DNA of 64,000 nt. Origin: Humibacter ginsenosidimutans (GTDB taxonomy: Bacteria; Actinomycetota; Actinomycetes; Actinomycetales; Microbacteriaceae). Shown piece by piece: positions 29,501 to 37,270 of the stretch. The stretch is from contig NZ_CP042305.1 in the NCBI RefSeq assembly GCF_007859675.1, positions 2,914,001 through 2,978,000 of the forward strand. Direction: 5' to 3'. The number at the start of each line of letters is the position of its first letter. Positions within the stretch are counted from its first letter, which is position 1. The notes under the pieces are model-generated. The model was not told the origin of the DNA, did not search any database, and saw only the letters and a list, made by a program, of their open reading frames with translations. The translations under genes were made by a program, and so were the position numbers.

Positions 29501-32439
29501 ACCTCTCCACGCCGGAAGTCGCGAACAACACGGGACTGAACGGCGGCATCATCCATGAACAGGCTGAGGCGCGCGACACGCGGCTCGGTCAGCTCGGAAT
29601 GAGCAACCAGCCGGCCCACGCCATTCCGTACATGTACGACTACACGAACGACCCCGCCAAGACCCAGGCCCTGGTGCGGCAGATCATGCAGCGTCTGTAC
29701 GTCGGCGACGAGATCGGCCAGGGCTACCCGGGCGATGAGGACAACGGCGAGATGTCGGCGTGGTACGTGCTCAGCTCGCTGGGCATCTACCCCGACCAGG
29801 CTGGGTCGTCGTCGTGGCTGATCGGTTCCCCGCAGTTCGACAACGCAACCGTCACCACCGATGCGGGCAAGACGATCGTGGTCAACGCCGAGAACAACAG
29901 CACGAAGAACGTCTATGTGCAGGGGCTCACGGTGAACGGCGCAGTTCACGACAGCACGTCGATCGACCAGAGCGAGCTGACCTCGGCCGACACGACGACG
30001 CTCGACTTCAGCATGGGAGCGACCGCGTCCGACTGGGGAACGGCGAACACGCCCAAGTCCCTGACCACAGGCGACAAGCCGGCCGATCCGCTCGCCGACT
30101 CCACGGGTTCCCAGTACGGAACAGGGACGAGCCGCGACGGCGAGAACACGGCGGCGCTGTTCGACAACACGTCGGACACGCAGGTCACGTTCTCCTCCGA
30201 CGAGCCGCAGGTGACGTTCACCTACGCGCACGCCAAGCAGACCGTGCAGCAATACACGATCACCTCCGGAACATCGGCCGGCGACCCGAAGTCGTGGCAG
30301 CTGCAGGGATCGAACGACGGCACGACATGGACAACGGTGGATGAGCGCACGAACCAGACGTTCGCCTATCGGCAGCAGACAGAACCCTTCACGGTAAGCG
30401 AACCCGGCTCGTTCAAGCAGTACCGCCTGAACGTCACGGCGTCCACCAGCGCATCGCCGAGCATCGCCGAACTGGAGCTGCTCGCCGACCCCCAGGGAAC
30501 GACGGGCGGAGCGATCGCCGTCACGGGGGCCACAGGCCTCACGGCGACGGCCGGAAGCGCGGCGAAGCTCGCACTCGGAACCGTGACAGGCGGCGTCGCC
30601 AAGGATGCCTCCGGCTACACGGCGAGCGTGGACTGGGGCGACGGAACGCCTTCGGATGACGTGACCGTGACCGCGCAGGGCTTCGGCTCGTATGCGCTCT
30701 CCGGCCAGCACACATTCGCCGAACCGGGTGTGTACCGTGCGACGATCACCGTCAGCGACGGCACGACGCACGCGGTCGCCACGGCGGACGTGAACGTGTC
30801 GTACGTGGCCGCGGACAGCCTGGTCGGCGCATTCGACCGGGTCTGCATCGGAGACGATGGCGTGCCGGGTGCGAACTGCGACGGCAAGAACTGGTCGTAC
30901 TCGCGTCAGGCGCTCCAGGCCGCGGGCGTGACAGCAGGCAAGAGTGTGACGGTGCCGGGCACCGACCTCGCGTTCGCGCTTCCGGTCGTCGCGGCCGGAC
31001 AGCCGGACAACGCGATCGGTGCAGGGCAGTCCATCCGGCTCGACCTTCCGAAGGATGCCACGCAGCTGTCGTTCATCGGATCCGGCACCCAGGGCAACCA
31101 GGACACGACCGGCACGGTGACCTTCACGGACGGCTCGACCGCGAGCGTGCCCATGCAGTTCAGCGACTGGACCATCGGAGGCAATTCGAACGGCACCCCG
31201 TCGTACGGGAACATCATCGTGGCCAAGTCCGGATACCGGCTCCTGAGCGGAGCGAAGGACACTGCGGTGCCGTTCCTGTTCGCGACGGCTCCGTACACGA
31301 TCCCGCAGGGCAAGACTGTGGCGTCGATCACGCTGCCCGACCAGTCGGGCACCAGCGAGACGTCGCAGGGTCGCATCCACGTGTTCGCGATCGCCACCGA
31401 CGGCACGCAGGCGGCGCCGCTGACCGTGAAGGCAGCCGGTGATGTGACCGCGACCGCCGGCGCGGCGTCGCACGTCTCGCTCGGCACGGTCTCCGGCGGC
31501 GATCCGATCGCCGACGGAAGCTACACCGCACGCGTGCAGTGGGGCGATGCCACGACGACCGAGGACGCCGACGTCACAGTGAAAGACGGGGTGGGAACCA
31601 TCACCGGCAGCCACACGTATGCGGATGCCGGCGACTACACGATCTCGGTCACTGCCGTCGATCGGGACACGAGTGCCGCGACCACGCTCAAGGCGCACGT
31701 CGAGCCTGCGACCCCGCAGTACTCGCCGACGCTGGCTGTGAGCGGATCGAGCACAGTGAAGCCCGGCGACTCCGTGACGGTGAAGGGCTCGGGCTTCGCC
31801 CCCGACGAGAAGGTGACGATCACGCTCGACACGACTCCGTCGGTCAAGCAGGACGTGACGGCCGATGGGAAGGGAGACCTGGAGGCATCCATCACGGTTC
31901 CGTCGGCGGCCGCTCCTGGCGATCACACCATCACGGCCGTCGGTGCGACCTCGGACGTGCCTGCTGGCGCGGCCGTGACGGTCTCGGGCTCGACTCCCCC
32001 GGTGACGTACTCGCCGGAGGTCGTGCTGTCCACGAGCGCCGGCAGCGTCGGTCAGGTCGTGCAGCTGACCGGTGACGGCTTCGCCCCCGGCGAGACCGTG
32101 GCCATGACGATGCACTCGTCGTCGCTGTCGCTCGGAACGGTCAAGGCGAACGCGCAGGGCACCATCACCGGTTCGTTCACCGTCCCGGCCGGGATCGATG
32201 TCGGACGCCACACGGTGGAGTTCTCCGGCGATGTCTCGAAGACGGCGGTCTCGCTGCCGTTCGTCGTGCTGAAGCCGGGCGCGCCGGCATCCAGCGTGCC
32301 GTCCGCCGCGAAGGCGCCGCTGGCCGACACCGGCCTGCCGTACGACGTGGGCGGGGTGGCGATGATCGCGATTCTCGTGCTCCTCGCCGGAGCGGCTGCG
32401 ATCGCGGTCGTACGGCGCAGGAAGCGGAGGACGCTCTGA
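26590..32439 (+). CDS. GH92 alpha-mannosidase D, wall-anchored, with two F5/8-type modules
   Basis: A 1949-residue multidomain enzyme, last of the operon. Signal peptide ~1-38; F5/8 type C (CBM32-like) module (~45-215); jelly-roll region (~220-395); GH92 from NYVDTRRG (~400) to ~1160 with Glu937 in YTETDGWTFGF and GDEDNGEMSAW (D1049, D1051). A second F5/8-like module (~1170-1300), a PKD-like domain, the shared module (~1407-1607), a second PKD-like domain and two GSGFAPDEKV/GDGFAPGETV repeats (~1711-1893) follow, then LADTG (1911-1915), helix and RRRKRRTL. Its catalytic motifs belong to a different GH92 subgroup from A-C. Start at 26590 has GAAGGA upstream; an earlier ATG at 26506 overlaps the GH92-C stop. 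Confidence 0.92.
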   Translation: MSQPTRPRRAALRRAALTFLVIGGVVGSSALAASPAVAATPGSFSTSFESGDQQPLVSIVATRNGADLQKNVRATGSNPGDFTKSVAEITASGDNPPNEVESKLADSDPSTKWLVKANTGWAQYHFNEPHVVTSYTLTSANDTPTRDPQDWTVAGSTDGSNWTTIDTRSGVSFASRFQRQSFTVSADKQAAYSYFRLTVTKNGGDGDVQLGDWNLIQAADPNAQQQPMLTAVGNGPTAGYNIKAGVGFTGLKALEYSGEAVTKGEASETNVLYSGLNIPVGDGSRLEYKIFPELTNGDLQYPSTYAAVDILFTDGTYLSDLGATDQHDYPLTAQGQGQSKILYAAQWNDVQSSLGAVASGKTIDSILFSYDNPDATATTQFQGWIDDLKIDATTPKIDGSSLTNYVDTRRGSDADGTFSRGATLPVTAMPNGFNFYTPLTDATSQSREYLYKEANDNNNLPVFQGLGVSHEPSPWMGDRDQVSVMPSLAATPSGNAASRGIEFSHDDEVAQPDYYGVTLKDGIKAEMTPADHSVIERFTFPAGNKTSSIVLDTTDDNGQFSLSQDGTFTGWVDNGSGYGRTRMYVYGAYDGTLTPTGTGNLSGSHAGSSYNQFDTSSDHTVTLRLSTSYISVDQAKKNFGYEVQGKSFDDIRTAAQDAWNKKLGVIKVKDASDTKLVTLYSNLYRLNLYPNEQFENTGTAANPVYQYASPVSAATGSSSTTATGAKIVTGKLYVNNGFWDTYRTVWPAYSLLYPKFASEIIDGFVQQYRDGGWIARWSSPGYADMMTGTSADVAFADAYMRGVQLKDPLATFDAAVKDATVVSSNSATGRKGLDTSEFLGYTSTSLGQSVSWSLEGYINDFGIGNMAAKLATDPDIVKNHPERIQELKDDAAYFTNRAKEYVNLFDPSTGFFRGKDSSGAFSSSAFDPTSWSGDYTETDGWTFGFAVPQDVNGLANLLGGKDALEKKLDLYLSTPEVANNTGLNGGIIHEQAEARDTRLGQLGMSNQPAHAIPYMYDYTNDPAKTQALVRQIMQRLYVGDEIGQGYPGDEDNGEMSAWYVLSSLGIYPDQAGSSSWLIGSPQFDNATVTTDAGKTIVVNAENNSTKNVYVQGLTVNGAVHDSTSIDQSELTSADTTTLDFSMGATASDWGTANTPKSLTTGDKPADPLADSTGSQYGTGTSRDGENTAALFDNTSDTQVTFSSDEPQVTFTYAHAKQTVQQYTITSGTSAGDPKSWQLQGSNDGTTWTTVDERTNQTFAYRQQTEPFTVSEPGSFKQYRLNVTASTSASPSIAELELLADPQGTTGGAIAVTGATGLTATAGSAAKLALGTVTGGVAKDASGYTASVDWGDGTPSDDVTVTAQGFGSYALSGQHTFAEPGVYRATITVSDGTTHAVATADVNVSYVAADSLVGAFDRVCIGDDGVPGANCDGKNWSYSRQALQAAGVTAGKSVTVPGTDLAFALPVVAAGQPDNAIGAGQSIRLDLPKDATQLSFIGSGTQGNQDTTGTVTFTDGSTASVPMQFSDWTIGGNSNGTPSYGNIIVAKSGYRLLSGAKDTAVPFLFATAPYTIPQGKTVASITLPDQSGTSETSQGRIHVFAIATDGTQAAPLTVKAAGDVTATAGAASHVSLGTVSGGDPIADGSYTARVQWGDATTTEDADVTVKDGVGTITGSHTYADAGDYTISVTAVDRDTSAATTLKAHVEPATPQYSPTLAVSGSSTVKPGDSVTVKGSGFAPDEKVTITLDTTPSVKQDVTADGKGDLEASITVPSAAAPGDHTITAVGATSDVPAGAAVTVSGSTPPVTYSPEVVLSTSAGSVGQVVQLTGDGFAPGETVAMTMHSSSLSLGTVKANAQGTITGSFTVPAGIDVGRHTVEFSGDVSKTAVSLPFVVLKPGAPASSVPSAAKAPLADTGLPYDVGGVAMIAILVLLAGAAAIAVVRRRKRRTL

Positions 32440-32464
32440 TCGCCCGGCCGATCCGCTGATGAGG

Positions 32465-32503
32465 GCGCACGCCCCGCACGACTTCGGTCGGCGGGGCGTG
32501 CGC
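32465..32503 (+). terminator. strong terminator of the GH92 operon
   Basis: A perfect 13-bp G/C-rich stem (32465-32477 with 32491-32503) continues, after a one-base bulge, into CGAC-TTCG-GTCG, an extra-stable UUCG tetraloop. TCCTTTCG follows. It lies 26 nt past the stop of GH92-D and closes the operon. Confidence 0.85.
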
Positions 32504-32635
32504 TCCTTTCGTCGCTGGTCTCGAGAATCTGCTGTGTGTTGCAGGCACAGCGAGGCGAGGCTTCAGTTCTGTAACGTCTGCTGCTGCATCCGTCGCATTC
32601 CCGATGGGGTGAACCCGACCCGGCAGACTAGTCGT

Positions 32636-33184
32636 ATGGCCGATTTCCACGTGTACCGTGACCGTCTCGAGATCCGCCTCACCCGTGCGGAGAAGGCGCT
32701 CGCGCTGCGCCGTGACGACATCGTCGTGCCGCGCGACAGCATCCGCTCCGTGGCCATCACGGCCGACCCGTGGATCTGGATTCGCGGGGTGCGGGCGCCC
32801 GGCGCGAGCATCCCGCTGACGCTCGCCGTCGGCACGTGGAAGTTCCACGGCGGCAAGGACTTCCTCGTGCTGAAAGGCAAGCAGCGCTCGGCCGTGGTGA
32901 TCGACATCGAGCAGCCCGATGCCGACTCCGCCGCGTCGGAGAAGGATGCCTCGGCGAACGACGCGAAGCATGCCGCCACACCAGCGGACGACGGCGCGCA
33001 AGTCGATGCGGCCGGCGAAGCCGCGACGACCGGAGGCGGCGATGCGGCCCTTGCCGAGCCCGTCAAGGTGGCGGAGGGCTTCTCGCGCGTGGTCGTGTCG
33101 ACGCAGCACGCGGCGAAGCTCGTCGAGGCGTTGCGCGACATCAGGCCGGGCGCCGACGGGCCGGCCGACGAGGTCATCGGCTAG
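32636..33184 (+). CDS. conserved hypothetical protein, PH-like N-terminal half
   Basis: A 182-residue cytoplasmic protein. The first ~95 residues (FHVYRDRLEIRLTRAEKALA...WKFHGGKDFLVLKGK) look like a small beta-rich, PH-like fold; the middle is an Ala/Asp/Gly-rich linker; the last ~40 residues (VVVSTQHAAKLVEALR) look helical. No catalytic motif is visible and I do not recognise a function. The ATG at 32636 has no ribosome site but AGACT lies about 6 nt upstream in a leaderless-type position. Two nucleotides separate its stop from the monooxygenase start, suggesting cotranscription. Confidence 0.7.
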   Translation: MADFHVYRDRLEIRLTRAEKALALRRDDIVVPRDSIRSVAITADPWIWIRGVRAPGASIPLTLAVGTWKFHGGKDFLVLKGKQRSAVVIDIEQPDADSAASEKDASANDAKHAATPADDGAQVDAAGEAATTGGGDAALAEPVKVAEGFSRVVVSTQHAAKLVEALRDIRPGADGPADEVIG

Positions 33185-33186
33185 CG

Positions 33187-34524
33187 ATGGCTCGCGCCCG
33201 CTCCGTCGCGCCGACCAGGGTCGACGTCGACTGCTGTGTCGTCGGCGGAGGGCCGGCGGGGATTATGCTCGGTCTGCTGCTGGCCAGGGCCGGGGTCGAG
33301 GTCGCGGTGCTGGAGAAGCACGGCGACTTTCTGCGGGACTTCAGGGGCGACACGATCCACCCCTCCACCATCCAGGTGCTCGACGAGCTCGGGCTGCGCG
33401 ACGCGTTCCTCGCCCTGCCGCACACCACGGTGCACTCGTTCGACGCGGTGCTCGACGGCACCCGCATCACACCCATCGACTTCGAGACGCTGAGCGGTCG
33501 CAACGACTTCTTGGTGCTCATGCCGCAGTGGGATTTCCTCGACTTCGTCGCGGAGCACGCCGCCGCGTATCCAGGGTTCCGGCTGCTGATGAACACCGAA
33601 GCGACGGAACTCATCACCGATGGCGGTTCCGGCCGCGGCGGCAGCGGTGGGGAGGCGAGGGAGACGTCGGCGGGACGCGTCGCGGGAGTGCGCGCACAGG
33701 GGCCGGACGGACCCGTCGAGGTGCACGCGGCGCTCACGGTGGCGGCGGATGGCAGGGACTCGCAGCTGCGCGAGGCATCCGGGCTGCCACTCGCCGACTT
33801 CGGAGCCCCGATCGATGTCGTGTGGCTGCGGCTGCCCTACCCGGAGCACCGGCCGCCGGACACGATCGGCTACTTCGACGAGAACCGGCTTGTCATCACC
33901 ATTCCGCGCGAGGGCTACTACCAGGTCGGGCTGATCATTCCGAAGGGGAGCTTCGACCAGCTGCACAAGCAGGGCATCGGCTCGGTGCGCGACGCCATCG
34001 TGCAGACCGCGGGCTTTCTCGCACCTGTGATCGGCGAGCTCACGTCGTTCAAGCAGTTGAGGCTGCTGTCGGTGCAGATCGACCGGCTCGAGACCTGGTC
34101 GCGACCCGGCCTGCTGTGCATCGGCGATGCGGCGCACGCCATGTCGCCGGCGTTCGGCGTGGGGGTGAACTACGCGATCCAGGATGCCGTCGCCACGGCG
34201 AACAGGCTGGCGCCGCTGCTGCGCGGGGCCGGCACGGTAGCGGGGGCACGCGCATCCTCGCTCGACGCCGCCTCCGCGTGGGTGCAGCGTCGGCGGATGC
34301 CCGCCGTGCGCGCCATGCAGGCGGTGCAGCTCGTCGCCCACGAGATCATCAACGGCACGGGCCTCGATCTCGGACCTGTGCCGCTGAGCGAGCCGCGGCG
34401 CATCGCGCTGTCGGCGGCGATGCCCATCGTGCAGCGGGTGGCGGCGCGTGTGGTGGGGCGCGGCATCCGGCCGGAGCGCGTCTCGCGGCAGATCCGCGGT
34501 GCGACGACGCGCCCGTTCGTCTGA
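33187..34524 (+). CDS. FAD-dependent monooxygenase (class A flavoprotein hydroxylase family)
   Basis: A 445-residue flavoprotein of the UbiH/PheA/TetX-like group. FAD binding: GGGPAGIMLGLLLARAG near residue 20; the DG motif VAADGRDSQLR near residue ~190; the GD motif CIGDAAHAMSPAFGVGVN near residue ~315. A glycine/serine-rich insert (~140-155) interrupts the substrate domain. NAD(P)H-driven hydroxylation of an aromatic or related substrate is expected, but the substrate is unknown. It starts just after the PH-like gene; no catabolic partner genes are adjacent. Confidence 0.88.
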   Translation: MARARSVAPTRVDVDCCVVGGGPAGIMLGLLLARAGVEVAVLEKHGDFLRDFRGDTIHPSTIQVLDELGLRDAFLALPHTTVHSFDAVLDGTRITPIDFETLSGRNDFLVLMPQWDFLDFVAEHAAAYPGFRLLMNTEATELITDGGSGRGGSGGEARETSAGRVAGVRAQGPDGPVEVHAALTVAADGRDSQLREASGLPLADFGAPIDVVWLRLPYPEHRPPDTIGYFDENRLVITIPREGYYQVGLIIPKGSFDQLHKQGIGSVRDAIVQTAGFLAPVIGELTSFKQLRLLSVQIDRLETWSRPGLLCIGDAAHAMSPAFGVGVNYAIQDAVATANRLAPLLRGAGTVAGARASSLDAASAWVQRRRMPAVRAMQAVQLVAHEIINGTGLDLGPVPLSEPRRIALSAAMPIVQRVAARVVGRGIRPERVSRQIRGATTRPFV

Positions 34525-34654
34525 CGACTTCCCTGGACGCGCTCGCCCAGACGCGAGCCGACCACCGCTCGATTGCGCCGGCTTTCGGCTACCGCGCCCG
34601 AAAACCTGGCGCGAGACGCGAGAAGTGGCGCGATTGCGGGGGTGCCGGGCGGCG

Positions 34655-35050
34655 TCAGGTGGTCAGCGGGTCGCTGAGGAAGATGAGCACGATGGCGGCC
34701 AGCGGCAGGATGCCCTGGATCAGCGCGGCGCGAATGTAGCGCGCCCCTGTGCTCACCAGCACCACCGCCGCGAGCACCATGCAGGTGAGGGTGAAGAACA
34801 CGAGGGTGAGCCCGACGGCGTGCTCGCCGACGCCGTAGGCGACGATGCCCACGAAGGCTCCGATGGCGAGGAACAGGTTGTAGAAGCCCTGGTTGTAGGC
34901 CATCGGCCGCGTGATGTCGGCTGCGGCCTGGTCGGGCACGGCGAACCGCTTCCACACGCTCGGCCTCGACCAGAGCACGCTCTCCATCACGAAGATCAGC
35001 ACGTGCAGCACGGCGGCGAGAGCCGCCACCAGCGTCGCGATCACGATCAT
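34655..35050 (-). CDS. DUF1304 membrane protein
   Basis: A 131-residue protein with four predicted membrane helices: residues ~3-23, ~55-75, ~80-102 and ~108-126. HVLIFVMESVLW and YNQGFYNLFLA are the conserved signatures of the DUF1304 family, whose role is not established. It lies just downstream of the MarR gene on the same strand (35 nt apart), so the pair may be an operon. Confidence 0.82.
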   Translation of the reverse strand: MIVIATLVAALAAVLHVLIFVMESVLWSRPSVWKRFAVPDQAAADITRPMAYNQGFYNLFLAIGAFVGIVAYGVGEHAVGLTLVFFTLTCMVLAAVVLVSTGARYIRAALIQGILPLAAIVLIFLSDPLTT

Positions 35051-35085
35051 GGCGCCAGCCTAAGGCGCCCGCGCGCCGCAACGGG

Positions 35086-35547
35086 TCAAGGCCGCGTGCC
35101 GGTCGCGGTCTCGTCGGAGATGAGGATGCGCAGGAGGCGGCGGAAGGTCGCGGCATCCTGCGTGCTCAGCGGTGCGAGGAACTCGTCTTCGGCGGCGGTG
35201 AATGCGGCGGACGCCGTGCGGTACGCGTCGCGACCGGCAGCGGTCAGCGCGACGGCGTTGCGTCGGCGGTCGCTGGGATCGGGCGTGCGGGTCACGGTTC
35301 CCGCGGCCTCGAGCCCGTCGATGAGGGCGACCATGGTGGTCGGATCGACGCCCAGACGCCCGGCGACGGTCTGCTGCGACAGGGGTTCGTCGTCGATGAG
35401 AACGCGGAGCACGCCGAGTGCGCGACGATCGAAGCCGAAGGGGGCCAGCGCGGCATCCACTCGCGCCGTGAGTCTGAGGTGCGCCTGCTTGACGAGGTAG
35501 CCGAGCACGTCGCGCGGGTCGTTGCGCTGCGGTTCTGCCGACGTCAT
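35086..35547 (-). CDS. MarR-family transcriptional regulator
   Basis: A 153-residue winged-helix regulator (residues numbered from the ATG at 35547). LSQQTVAGRLGVDPTTMVALIDGLEAAG is the recognition HTH (split here for reading: SQQTVAGRLGVDP then TTMVALID), and DPSDRRRNAVALTAAG is the wing, both standard for MarR. The start at 35547 is supported by TATGAT exactly 6 nt upstream (35554-35559), a leaderless arrangement; an ATG at 35574 would add 9 residues. Divergent from the isochorismatase-like gene, which it may control together with DUF1304 (inference). Confidence 0.88.
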   Translation of the reverse strand: MTSAEPQRNDPRDVLGYLVKQAHLRLTARVDAALAPFGFDRRALGVLRVLIDDEPLSQQTVAGRLGVDPTTMVALIDGLEAAGTVTRTPDPSDRRRNAVALTAAGRDAYRTASAAFTAAEDEFLAPLSTQDAATFRRLLRILISDETATGTRP

Positions 35548-35553
35548 CGCCAA

Positions 35554-35559
35554 ATCATA
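35554..35559 (-). promoter_or_regulatory. -10 box for a leaderless MarR transcript
   Basis: TATGAT on the minus strand lies 6 nt before the ATG at 35547, so the mRNA would begin at the start codon. No -35 is in register. Confidence 0.45.
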
Positions 35560-35654
35560 CCTGGTGTCAATCATCAGCTCAGCGAACTATTGTGTGCAGC
35601 AACGTCCGTGCTGCACCGCCCGGTCGTCGCCCGCCCTCGTACGAAAGAACACGC

Positions 35655-36221
35655 ATGAGCATCGAACTCGAACAGACTCCCGCCCTCGTCGTCATCGACC
35701 TGCAGACCGGCATCCTCGGCCACCCGACGGCACACCCGATCGAGACGGTCATCGACAACTCCGCGAAGCTCGCCGAGGCGTTCCGCGCCAAGGGGCTGCC
35801 CGTCGTGCTCGTCAACGTCGCCGGTTCGGCGCCGGGACGCACCGACCGCAACAAGGCGATCGGGCGTCAGGGTGGGGGCACGATTCCCGCGGAGGCCACG
35901 GTCCTCGTGCCCGAGCTGAACCAGCAGCCGAGCGACATCACGGTGACCAAGCGCACGCTCGGCGCGTTTCTCTCCACCGACCTCGACGAGAAGCTGAAGC
36001 AGGTCGGTGCCACCCAGATCGTGCTCACCGGCGTCTCCACATCGTCGGGCGTGGAGTCGACAGCTCGCACCGGGTACGAACTCGGCTATCACGTGGCCTT
36101 CGTCGTCGACGCCATGTCCGACGCAGCCGAGCCGCACGAGGCCTCGGTCACCTACCAGTTCCCGAAGCTCGGCGAGCTCGGCACCACGTCAGAGGTCCTG
36201 GAGCTGCTCGCCGCGCGGTAG
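35655..36221 (+). CDS. isochorismatase-like (cysteine hydrolase superfamily) protein
   Basis: A 188-residue alpha/beta hydrolase of the isochorismatase superfamily. The Asp of VVIDLQTGI and the Lys of VTKRTLGAF are two members of the usual catalytic triad. The third position, normally Cys in TGVxxxxCV, is Gly here (TGVSTSSGVESTAR). True isochorismatases also lack that Cys, so this need not be inactive, but amidase activity through a Cys nucleophile is not expected. GAAAGA upstream supports the ATG at 35655. Divergent from MarR; its stop converges with the reductase gene. Confidence 0.85.
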   Translation: MSIELEQTPALVVIDLQTGILGHPTAHPIETVIDNSAKLAEAFRAKGLPVVLVNVAGSAPGRTDRNKAIGRQGGGTIPAEATVLVPELNQQPSDITVTKRTLGAFLSTDLDEKLKQVGATQIVLTGVSTSSGVESTARTGYELGYHVAFVVDAMSDAAEPHEASVTYQFPKLGELGTTSEVLELLAAR

Positions 36222-36240
36222 CCGGGGCCGGTGTCGGCGG

Positions 36241-37260
36241 TCAGGCGTGCACGTCGACCACGGTGCGGCCGCGGATCTGGCCGGCGAGGATGCTCTCAGC
36301 GGCGCCCAGGGCATCCTGCAGCCCTATCGTGCTCGTCATCGTGTCGAGCAGGTGCGGGTCGAGATCGGTGGCGAGACGCGCCCACGCCTCTTCGCGCAGC
36401 GCACGGGGTGCCTCGACGGAGTTGATGCCTGCCAGGGTGACGCCGCGCAGGATGAACGGCATGACCGTCGTCGGCAGGTCGCTGCCGCCGGCAAGGCCGC
36501 AGGCCGCCACCACGCCGCCCCACGAGGTCTGCGCGAGCACGTTCGCGAGGGTCACGCCGCCGACGGCGTCGACGGCGCCGGCCCAGCGCGTCTTCTGCAG
36601 CGGCCGTCCGGCCTCGGTGAAGTCGGCGCGGTTCACGATCGAGGATGCCCCGAGCTCGCGCAGGTAGTCGGCTTCCGTATCGCCGCGGCCGGTGGATGCC
36701 GTCACCGCGTACCCGAGTCGCGCCAGCACCGCGATCGCGACCGACCCGACCCCGCCCGCCGCTCCCGTGACGAGCACGTCGCCCGAGGCCGGCGCGACCC
36801 CGCCGCGTTCGAGCGCGAGCACGGCGAGCATCGCGGTGAAGCCGGCGGTGCCGATGGCGGCGGCCTGATGCTGACCCAGGGCATCCGGGACCTTCACCAG
36901 GGCTTCGCCGCGCACGATCGCGCGCTCGGTCAGGCCGCCGTCACGGCTCTCGCCGATGCCGTCGCCGTTGAGCACGACGCGGTCGCCCGGCACGAAACGC
37001 GAGTCGGCCGACTCGCGCACCCTGCCGACGAGGTCGATGCCGGGAACGATGGGGGAGCGCCGCAGCACGCCGGGGCGGCCCGCCAACGCGAGCCCGTCCT
37101 TGTAGTTGAGGGTCGAGAAGTCGACGTCGACGGTCACGTCTCCCGGCTCGAGCACCCGGTCGTCGAGCGTTCGGTCGTCGAACGTGCGCAACTGGGCCCG
37201 ATGCACGGTGATCGCGCCGTTCTCGAGCTGCTGGTCGACGTACAGTGCGCGGAACGACAT
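36241..37260 (-). CDS. MDR-family NADPH quinone/acryloyl-CoA reductase (YhdH/AcuI type)
   Basis: A 339-residue zinc-free medium-chain reductase. The N-terminal GroES-like part has LNYKDGLALAGRPGVLR and PGIDLVGRV, the YhdH/AcuI pattern; the NADP-binding Rossmann motif is VTGAAGGVGSVAIAVL, and STGRGDTEADYLRELGA follows. AcuI enzymes reduce acryloyl-CoA to propionyl-CoA (family knowledge); a PrpD gene for propionate catabolism lies ~25 kb away but no direct link is shown. The ATG at 37260 gives the usual MSFRALYV N-terminus. Its promoter region contains the MITE-like element starting at 37275. Confidence 0.87.
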   Translation of the reverse strand: MSFRALYVDQQLENGAITVHRAQLRTFDDRTLDDRVLEPGDVTVDVDFSTLNYKDGLALAGRPGVLRRSPIVPGIDLVGRVRESADSRFVPGDRVVLNGDGIGESRDGGLTERAIVRGEALVKVPDALGQHQAAAIGTAGFTAMLAVLALERGGVAPASGDVLVTGAAGGVGSVAIAVLARLGYAVTASTGRGDTEADYLRELGASSIVNRADFTEAGRPLQKTRWAGAVDAVGGVTLANVLAQTSWGGVVAACGLAGGSDLPTTVMPFILRGVTLAGINSVEAPRALREEAWARLATDLDPHLLDTMTSTIGLQDALGAAESILAGQIRGRTVVDVHA

Positions 37261-37270
37261 GGCCCTCAGC

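Noticed and set aside
34525..34654. Possible small gene or repeat between the monooxygenase and DUF1304 genes
   Set aside because: 130 nt with no open frame that has a start signal and no convincing inverted repeat.
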